From assembly GCA_007280145.1 (NCBI GenBank), contig QYPU01000115.1, positions 1 through 10,991 of the forward strand: 10,991 nt of DNA. The letters are read 5' to 3'. Both the position numbers and the translations under genes were made by a program. This document shows, in pieces, positions 6,722-10,991 of this stretch; positions within the stretch are counted from its first letter, which is position 1; every line of letters starts with the position of its first letter. The notes beneath the pieces are model-generated. The model was not told the origin of the DNA, did no database searches, and worked only from the letters and a program-made list of their open reading frames with translations. This DNA is from Dehalococcoidia bacterium. GTDB lineage: Bacteria; Chloroflexota; Dehalococcoidia; GIF9; UBA5629.

Positions 6722-6738
6722 GATTAACGTTATAAAAT
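6710..6738 (+). promoter_or_regulatory. Downstream tandem sigma-70 promoter of the Cys-rich gene
   Basis: Perfect -35 TTGACA (6710-6715), 17-base spacer, -10 TAAAAT (6733-6738, 5 of 6). An overlapping TATAAA at 6731-6736 would have a 15-base spacer. Transcription would begin near 6745, just before the strong SD. Confidence 0.72.
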
Positions 6739-6742
6739 CAGC
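6719..6742. promoter_or_regulatory. Operator-like inverted repeat over the -10 box
   Basis: GCTGATT (6719-6725) and AATCAGC (6736-6742) form a perfect 7-bp inverted repeat with a 10-base spacer, and the spacer starts with the palindrome AACGTT. The right arm overlaps the -10 box of the downstream promoter, where a dimeric repressor would block transcription. No regulator gene is visible in the window, so the role is inferred. Confidence 0.4.
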
Positions 6743-6754
6743 TAAGACTTAAAA

Positions 6755-6762
6755 AAGGAGGT
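6755..6762 (+). promoter_or_regulatory. Full-consensus Shine-Dalgarno site
   Basis: AAGGAGGT lies 5 bases before the ATG at 6768. It is the strongest ribosome site in the window, which with the two near-consensus promoters suggests high output of the secreted protein. Confidence 0.8.
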
Positions 6763-6767
6763 AAACG

Positions 6768-7427
6768 ATGAGAGTTATTGGTGGTTTATTTGCCATAGTG
6801 CTGGCGGTGTCTCTGGTGCTGATACCAGCCGCTCCGGCGTCAGCCGCTGAGGGGTATGGTGGGCTGGCCAACTGTGAATGGGACGCCGTGAAGTGGCAGG
6901 ACAATGAGAATTCCTGGCATTTGTATCTGCAGCACTGGGGAAGGACCCCGGTCACTGCTATGTCACGTTTGGCAGGCCTGTGTGGTCCCAATGTCATGTG
7001 TGGTGACTCCTTCGGCCTAGACTGTCCCACTGACCCCAACACATGCACAATGGGTGGCTGCGCCCATTGCCGCGTCACAGAAGAGGGATTCCTGGCAGGC
7101 TGCTCGGATCCGCTAGGATGCGCAGATTCATTGAGCGATGTGGCCTGCTTGGCATTGGCAATGCCTGAGGAAGATTGCCCAGAAGGCACACTGTACGGGT
7201 GCGCAAAATGCTGCTGCTGCTGGGGAATTAGTCTGGCTTTCGCCAACAAGAGCTGGGCTGCTTGTGACATCAGCGATCACCCAAGGGTCAACAACGACCA
7301 CCCGAATCACTACGGCAGTACCAACAACTACGGAGGTGATTGGGGAGTTAGCGGATGCGCTCATACCGAATGCGTTGCCCAGACTTGGTGCCTGACAGAC
7401 AATCTCTGCCCTACATGCACTCCCTAA
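6768..7427 (+). CDS. Secreted cysteine-rich protein of unknown function
   Basis: I do not recognise this family. The 219-residue product begins with a clear Sec signal peptide: Met-Arg, a hydrophobic core at about 3-19, then PAAPASA with a probable cut after Ala26. The mature chain of about 190 residues has 22 cysteines, including four in a row (148-151). Its motifs include GCAHC (97-101), GCAKC (144-148) and GCAHTEC (196-202), and a His/Asn-rich stretch HPRVNNDHPNHYG (171-183). No membrane anchor or lipobox follows the signal. The cysteines suggest either many disulfides or metal binding outside the membrane. A distant idea is the tryptophan-quinone light chain of methylamine dehydrogenase, because SWxxC (W163) and WC (W207) occur in that order, but no mau genes are nearby. 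It is transcribed alone, between its own tandem promoters and a terminator. Confidence 0.82.
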   Translation: MRVIGGLFAIVLAVSLVLIPAAPASAAEGYGGLANCEWDAVKWQDNENSWHLYLQHWGRTPVTAMSRLAGLCGPNVMCGDSFGLDCPTDPNTCTMGGCAHCRVTEEGFLAGCSDPLGCADSLSDVACLALAMPEEDCPEGTLYGCAKCCCCWGISLAFANKSWAACDISDHPRVNNDHPNHYGSTNNYGGDWGVSGCAHTECVAQTWCLTDNLCPTCTP

Positions 7428-7492
7428 ACAAAAACAGGGCATAAATAGATTTAGAAGTCCACCAGCCTGTCCTGTAAGGTTTGATTGTGCTT

Positions 7493-7538
7493 CGAACCCA
7501 GGGTAAGTCAAATTGACGTACCCTGGGTTTGCTTACTT
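7493..7538 (+). terminator. Intrinsic terminator of the Cys-rich gene
   Basis: Perfect 11-bp stem AACCCAGGGTA (7495-7505) and TACCCTGGGTT (7519-7529). A G-T and a C-G pair extend it at the base, and GTC/GAC pairs may form within the 13-nt loop. The 3' side is T-rich but interrupted (TTTGCTTACTTT), so it is likely efficient but not textbook. It lies about 65 bases after the stop codon. Confidence 0.65.
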
Positions 7539-7582
7539 TCAATAGTCGCTTCCAGCAGGATAGCAAGACCGAGGGTGCAGGC

Positions 7583-7798
7583 TTGTTCAAAGAAACACTT
7601 ACTACAGTTTATATAGCCAGCGGCCAACCAGAGGCACAAATTATAAAAGGACGCCTCGAAAGCGAAGGAATACCCGCCATGCTTCGTTATGAGAGTGCTG
7701 GGCTTGTTTATGGTCTTACCATTGATGGCTTAGGGCAAGTAGAGATACAGGTGCCCTCTTCTCTGGCTCAAAAGGCAAAGGAGATTCTAGCGGCTTAA
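7583..7798 (+). CDS. DUF2007 family small protein
   Basis: A 71-residue protein with the DUF2007 pattern (PF09413, labelled 'putative prokaryotic signal transducing protein'): TVYIASGQPEAQIIKGRLESEGIPAM, then a glycine turn (YGLTIDGLGQ), then VEIQVPSSLAQKAKEILAA. The fold is a small alpha-beta unit related to GlnB-like folds; its function is not established. The frame is open further upstream to a TTG at 7529, but that lies inside the terminator stem. The TTG at 7583 has GAGGGTG at 7571-7577, 5 bases ahead, and starts just before the conserved domain, so I prefer it. I see no promoter, so it may depend on read-through of the preceding terminator. It converges with the next gene with only 12 bases between the stops. 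Confidence 0.75.
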   Translation: MFKETLTTVYIASGQPEAQIIKGRLESEGIPAMLRYESAGLVYGLTIDGLGQVEIQVPSSLAQKAKEILAA

Positions 7799-7810
7799 AA
7801 ACGAGAAGTG

Positions 7811-8869
7811 CTAAGCTTCCAGGCCAAGTCCCGCGTAAAGAGTTTTGAAGTCAAAGTAATCATCCAGAACATTCTCAAGCGTCCGTAGCTTCTGAGGATT
7901 GTGGAAGCTGGCTCTGGCTAGAGCCTCTTCAATACCGGCTATAACGCCGAAAGTATTTTGTTTTACCACCATTATGGGCACATGCTTATCTTCAGCTTGA
8001 CAGATGACAGTTGGCAAGGGCTTCGAATTATCAGCAACAATAAGGCACTTGGTTGATGTCTCTAAGGCAGCCAGTTGCATATCGGGGCGGTCGCCTCGGA
8101 CCACTGCTGCCTTATTTCCTTTGCGGTTGAAATAGTCTATTCCAGAGTCAGGGGTCATAGCTCCAAGCATCACATTCTCTACCATCTCACCAGTGCCCTC
8201 TGGGCAAGTTAAGATTTCTCCATCTAGAATTTCGGCCAGTTCCCTAACGCTTACGCCAAGTAATGTCCGAACCTCGGGAAGCATACCCAGAACGTTTATT
8301 CCAGCCTCTTGAAACAAGGTTGTCATGTGCTGCCTCACCATCTCTATCCGGGACTCTGGCGCAAAGTTAATAACAACTCCCAACAACCTCTGCTCTAGCT
8401 TTTTAGCTACTTGAGCGATTCTTGATGGGCTTAAGTCTGAGGAATAACGCAGCACAACAACCACCTTCGCATCCAACGTCTCAGCAACCGTGTAGCAAGC
8501 CAGAGTAGCTACCTTATCTACGCCCAAATCGCTAAGCCCTTCCATAAGAACAACATCTTTACCTCGTGATATGCGAGCATAGGCCTGCCTAATCTTCTGT
8601 GTAAAACCTTCCACATCATCGGTTAGGTTTCGCCATAAGTCTCGGCGAGATAAACGAACAGGACTAAGCATCTCGGTAGATTCTGACAATCCAAAGGCCT
8701 CCTTGATAAAGGTGGCATCTTCGTAACCATCTGCACTGCTGGTTTCAGTAAGCTGGACTGGTTTAATAAAGCCTACTTTTCTCCCCTGGCTAAGTAACTT
8801 CCTACCAATGCCAGCACATATAGCTGTCTTTCCCGGGGCTTCCACAGAGGCCAAATATAAAGCGCCCAT
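7811..8869 (-). CDS. BioD-like P-loop / DRTGG domain protein (stand-alone phosphotransacetylase N-terminal type)
   Basis: A 352-residue cytoplasmic protein with the architecture of the N-terminal, non-catalytic part of long phosphotransacetylases (COG0857). Residues 1-200 form a dethiobiotin-synthetase-like P-loop domain (AAA_26): ASVEAPGKTA at 7-16 is the Walker A loop, DGYEDATFIKEAFGL at 47-61, and LMEG at 108-111 lies in the expected acidic strand. Residues about 205-315 are a DRTGG domain, with GAMTPDSGIDYFNRKG and VVRGDRPDMQLAAL. The PTA/PTB catalytic domain that would follow in a true Pta is absent, so this is not acetate-forming Pta itself. Roles in nucleotide sensing or acetyl-CoA metabolism are guesses. 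The ATG at 8869 has SD GGAGGG a few bases upstream, and a divergent promoter shares its -35 region with greA. Confidence 0.85.
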   Translation of the reverse strand: MGALYLASVEAPGKTAICAGIGRKLLSQGRKVGFIKPVQLTETSSADGYEDATFIKEAFGLSESTEMLSPVRLSRRDLWRNLTDDVEGFTQKIRQAYARISRGKDVVLMEGLSDLGVDKVATLACYTVAETLDAKVVVVLRYSSDLSPSRIAQVAKKLEQRLLGVVINFAPESRIEMVRQHMTTLFQEAGINVLGMLPEVRTLLGVSVRELAEILDGEILTCPEGTGEMVENVMLGAMTPDSGIDYFNRKGNKAAVVRGDRPDMQLAALETSTKCLIVADNSKPLPTVICQAEDKHVPIMVVKQNTFGVIAGIEEALARASFHNPQKLRTLENVLDDYFDFKTLYAGLGLEA

Positions 8870-8897
8870 GCTCCCTCCTAACTTTATGAGCTTGGTT

Positions 8898-8926
8898 ATT
8901 ATATTATTTTGTGTCGCTCTTTACAA
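8898..8926 (-). promoter_or_regulatory. Sigma-70 promoter of the BioD-like/DRTGG gene
   Basis: On the minus strand -35 TTGTAA (8926-8921, 4 of 6) and -10 TATAAT (8903-8898, perfect) are 17 bases apart. Transcription would start near 8891, giving a leader of about 20 nt. Its -35 box overlaps that of the greA promoter on the other strand. Confidence 0.65.
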
Positions 8927-8948
8927 CCAGCCAAGAGCAGCCTATAAT
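8920..8948 (+). promoter_or_regulatory. Sigma-70 promoter of greA
   Basis: -35 TTTACA (8920-8925, 5 of 6), 17-base spacer, perfect -10 TATAAT (8943-8948). Transcription would start near 8955, 72 bases before the greA ATG. A terminator hairpin follows within 15 bases of the start. Confidence 0.78.
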
Positions 8949-8954
8949 ATTACT

Positions 8955-8999
8955 ATACACGAACGGCTAACTGAGGGTTTCCAAACTCTCAGTTTTTTT
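8955..8999 (+). ncRNA. Candidate short greA leader RNA (GraL-like)
   Basis: If RNA polymerase starts at about 8955 and stops at the hairpin T-tract, it releases an RNA of about 45 nt that is almost entirely the terminator hairpin. E. coli greA is known to produce such terminated leader RNAs (GraL). No sequence homology to GraL is claimed; the likeness is in layout. Expression is not shown. Confidence 0.4.
8969..8999 (+). terminator. Intrinsic terminator in the greA leader (attenuator)
   Basis: The stem AACTGAGGGTT pairs with AACTCTCAGTT around the loop TCCA (8969-8994): 11 pairs with one G-T, followed by seven consecutive T (8993-8999). This is the clearest intrinsic terminator in the window. 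It points along the plus strand, and the only visible plus-strand promoter before it is that of greA, so it is best read as an attenuator and not as the end of an upstream gene. On the minus strand no T-tract follows. Confidence 0.8.
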
Positions 9000-9026
9000 A
9001 CTACCTTTCAAGTAAAGGAGTATCAC

Positions 9027-9494
9027 ATGGAACAAAAGAAAGTCTTTATTACTCAAGAGGGTTTGACTAAACTAAAATCCGAACTGGAGTATCTACTCTC
9101 AGTACGAAGGCAAGAGGTAGCTGGCAAGATTAAGCGGGCTAGAGAGATGGGGGGTACCGAGAACAATGCCGAGTATGAAGATGCCAAGAATGACCAGGCT
9201 TTCGTTGAGGGCAGAATTCTTATGTTGGAAAATATCACCAGGAATGCCGCGATTATAAAGTCACCCGTCTCCCCAGACATAGTCGAGTTGGGCAATAAGG
9301 TACTTATTCACACTCAGGATGGCAAGATAGAACAATTTACTATTGTAGGTAGTACCGAAGCCAACCCTGCTGAGGGTAAGATTTCCAACGAGTCACCTGT
9401 AGGACAAGCCCTTCTGGGTAAGAAAGTCGGCGATAAAGTTGAGGTGACAACTCCAGCTGGGGTGCTTGACCTACTAATAATGGAAGTAAGCTGA
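9027..9494 (+). CDS. greA: Transcription elongation factor GreA
   Basis: Binds the RNA polymerase secondary channel and rescues backtracked complexes by stimulating transcript cleavage. The 155-residue product has the N-terminal coiled coil (about 1-78), with ITQEGLTKLKSELEYL and AREMGGTENNAEYEDAKNDQAFVEGRI, and the C-terminal FKBP-like domain (about 80-155), with SPVGQALLGKKVGDKVEV. The family length is near 158. The coiled-coil tip is unusual. Where E. coli GreA has Asp41 and Glu44 (GDLKENAEY), this protein has Gly43 and Asn46 (GGTENNAEY), keeping only a nearby Glu45. The ATG at 9027 has SD AAAGGAG 6 bases upstream. An in-frame extension back to 8808 would run through the promoter and terminator and is rejected. 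It is followed 5 bases later by lysS. Confidence 0.95.
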   Translation: MEQKKVFITQEGLTKLKSELEYLLSVRRQEVAGKIKRAREMGGTENNAEYEDAKNDQAFVEGRILMLENITRNAAIIKSPVSPDIVELGNKVLIHTQDGKIEQFTIVGSTEANPAEGKISNESPVGQALLGKKVGDKVEVTTPAGVLDLLIMEVS

Positions 9495-9499
9495 GTATT

Positions 9500-10991
9500 A
9501 TGTCAAGATTAGAGCACATTGCCCAACAGCGTTTGGAAAAGCTGGAAAACATCCGACGCAAAGGGATAAATCCTTACCCTCATTCCTATCATCGCAGCCA
9601 TACTACTCAAGAGGCAGTAGCTCTATTTGAGCACCAGGAAAGAAGCTCGCAGGCTGTCCCCAACCCAGAACTAAGCCTTGCCGGTCGGATTACAGCTAGT
9701 CGCCTTATGGGGAAAATAACCTTCTTAGATATTCGTGACGGTTCGGGCAGGATTCAGCTTTATTTTAGCCATGACCTCCTTGGCAACGAAAAATACGAGT
9801 TTCTTCATAACCTTGACACGGGCGATATCATCGGTGCCAGAGGCAAGCTTTTTCGAACCAAGACCGGGGAGATAACTCTTGAGGTAACCGATTTCACTCT
9901 CTTGTCCAAGTCTCTCCAGCCACTGCCCGAGAAATGGCATGGGTTGGTCGACATTGAAAAGCGCTACCGACAACGCTATCTCGATTTAATCTCTAACGAA
10001 GAGGTTAAGCCTACTTTCGCACTTCGCAGCCAGATTATCACAGCTTTACGACACTTCCTAAATGAACAGGGATTTATCGAGGTGGAAACGCCAGTATTAC
10101 AACCGCTGGCAGGTGGCGCCCTGGCTCGCCGCTTTAAAACTCACCACCAAGCCCTTGACCAAGACCTTTATCTGCGCATTGCCTTAGAGCTTTATCTCAA
10201 GCGGCTGATAATAGGCGGCTTCGATAAAGTTTACGAGATTGGACGTATATTTCGCAACGAAGGCATTTCCACTAAACATAATCCCGAATTCACTATGCTG
10301 GAAAGCTATCAAGCCTATGCCGATTATAATGATGTGATGAAGCTCGTAGAAGACTTGGTGAGCCACATCGCAAAGGAGGTCGTTGGCAAAACCGACATCA
10401 AGTTCGGTGACGAGATTATTAACCTCGCACCTCCGTGGCAACGTCTTTCCCTTCGAGACATAATTAGGGAGCGCTGCAACATCGATTTCGAGGATTATCC
10501 TGAAGCTGATTCACTACGAACGAGGATGGAGCAACTGGGAATAGAAGTTGACCCTAACAAGGATAGAGGCAGGCTGGTGGACGAGCTTATTTCGACATTT
10601 GTTGAACCAAAGCTGATACAGCCTACCTTCCTTATGGACTATCCGGTGGAGATGTCGCCTTTGGCTAAGAGAAAGCAAGACAACGAGCACTTAGTAGAGC
10701 GATTCGAGGCTTTTATCGGCGGTATGGAAATCGCTAACGCCTTTACCGAGCTTAATGACCCTCTAGAGCAGGAAAAACGTTTTGAAGAGCAGAAAGAGAT
10801 GCAGGCTACTAAGTTAGCGATGGCGAAATCGGGTGCCGAAGAGCCGGAAATCGATGTCGTTGACGAGGATTTCCTCCTCGCCCTAGAATATGGTATGCCG
10901 CCTACTGGCGGCCTGGGAATAGGCATCGACCGCCTGGTAATGCTGCTGGCTGATAAGCAATCTATCCGTGAAGTTATCATTTTCCCGCAAC
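9500..10991 (+). CDS. lysS: Lysyl-tRNA synthetase, class II (last residues beyond the window)
   Basis: Charges tRNA-Lys with lysine using ATP. The frame is open from ATG 9500 to the window edge, giving 497 residues. Bacterial LysS is usually about 490-510, so only a few C-terminal residues are missing. An anticodon-binding OB fold lies at about 60-150 (GRITASRLMGKITFLDIRDG). The class II core follows: motif 1 around FLNEQGFIEVETPVL; motif 2 RIFRNEGISTKHNPEF, with Arg252-Asn253-Glu254; and motif 3 GGLGIGIDR at 470-478. The region LARRFKTHHQALDQDLYLRIALEL, with LARRF in place of the usual AxARPF, holds the lysine and ATP contacts. The start lies 5 bases after the greA stop with a weak SD, so it is probably co-transcribed with greA and shares its attenuated promoter. 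Confidence 0.96.
   Translation, partial: MSRLEHIAQQRLEKLENIRRKGINPYPHSYHRSHTTQEAVALFEHQERSSQAVPNPELSLAGRITASRLMGKITFLDIRDGSGRIQLYFSHDLLGNEKYEFLHNLDTGDIIGARGKLFRTKTGEITLEVTDFTLLSKSLQPLPEKWHGLVDIEKRYRQRYLDLISNEEVKPTFALRSQIITALRHFLNEQGFIEVETPVLQPLAGGALARRFKTHHQALDQDLYLRIALELYLKRLIIGGFDKVYEIGRIFRNEGISTKHNPEFTMLESYQAYADYNDVMKLVEDLVSHIAKEVVGKTDIKFGDEIINLAPPWQRLSLRDIIRERCNIDFEDYPEADSLRTRMEQLGIEVDPNKDRGRLVDELISTFVEPKLIQPTFLMDYPVEMSPLAKRKQDNEHLVERFEAFIGGMEIANAFTELNDPLEQEKRFEEQKEMQATKLAMAKSGAEEPEIDVVDEDFLLALEYGMPPTGGLGIGIDRLVMLLADKQSIREVIIFPQ

Noticed and set aside
7128..7511. 127-codon open frame on the minus strand opposite the Cys-rich gene
   Set aside because: No recognisable domain or good SD. 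It overlaps a gene with signal peptide, promoters and SD, so it is a shadow frame, as is the minus frame at 6749-7270.
8808..9026. In-frame 5' extension of greA giving a 228-residue protein
   Set aside because: It would translate through the promoter, the terminator hairpin and part of the opposite gene. ATG 9027 has a good SD and gives the family length.
9725..10980. Minus-strand open frames within lysS (9725-9973, 10184-10441, 10639-10980)
   Set aside because: They are antisense to intact class II synthetase motifs and carry no recognisable domain.
1..10991. CRISPR arrays, tRNA/rRNA genes, insertion sequences, prophage or toxin-antitoxin genes
   Set aside because: I scanned both strands and saw no regularly spaced repeats, cloverleaf-like sequence, transposase or integrase motifs.

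Overview
The window reads as chromosomal DNA of an anaerobic bacterium, most likely Chloroflexota and probably close to class Dehalococcoidia. That assignment is an inference. It rests on the mix of genes: TldD/TldE followed by a PAC2-family and a HEAT-repeat protein, a stand-alone BioD-like/DRTGG protein, a DUF2007 protein, a one-chain pyruvoyl SpeD beside an ACL5-type aminopropyltransferase, and adjacent greA-lysS. There is no marker gene or rRNA to settle it. Shine-Dalgarno (SD) sites are strong (GGAGG type), TTG starts occur at least three times, and promoters are of ordinary sigma-70 form. I see no transposase, phage gene, CRISPR array, tRNA or rRNA.

Layout. Bases 1-217 hold a possible gene tail, a perfect palindrome and a weak promoter. 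Bases 218-5173 are a tightly packed plus-strand operon: tldD, tldE, a PAC2 protein with an all-glutamate tail, a HEAT-repeat protein and a GNAT acetyltransferase. Facing it, on the minus strand, is the polyamine operon speD-speE (6546 to 5246), whose product is probably spermidine or an ACL5-type relative. A busy divergent intergenic region (6547-6767) carries a speD promoter on one strand. On the other strand are two near-consensus tandem promoters, with a direct repeat and an inverted repeat. These drive an unrecognised secreted protein with 22 cysteines (6768-7427), closed by a good hairpin terminator. A small DUF2007 protein (7583-7798) runs tail to tail into a minus-strand BioD-like/DRTGG protein (8869 to 7811). 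Divergent from that gene are greA (9027-9494) and lysS (9500 to the window end, almost complete).

How the genes relate. The first operon looks like a protein-quality or peptide-processing cluster around the TldD/TldE metalloprotease. The PAC2, HEAT and GNAT partners have no proven link to it here. speD and speE are consecutive steps: SpeD makes decarboxylated S-adenosylmethionine, the aminopropyl donor used by SpeE. greA and lysS form a transcription/translation housekeeping pair.

Most worth a second look: (1) greA has a near-perfect promoter followed at once by an intrinsic terminator inside its own leader, which suggests attenuation and a short GraL-like RNA. (2) This GreA lacks both acidic residues normally found at the coiled-coil tip. 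(3) The 22-cysteine exported protein has duplicated promoters. (4) The SpeE has ACL5/thermospermine-synthase-type signatures.
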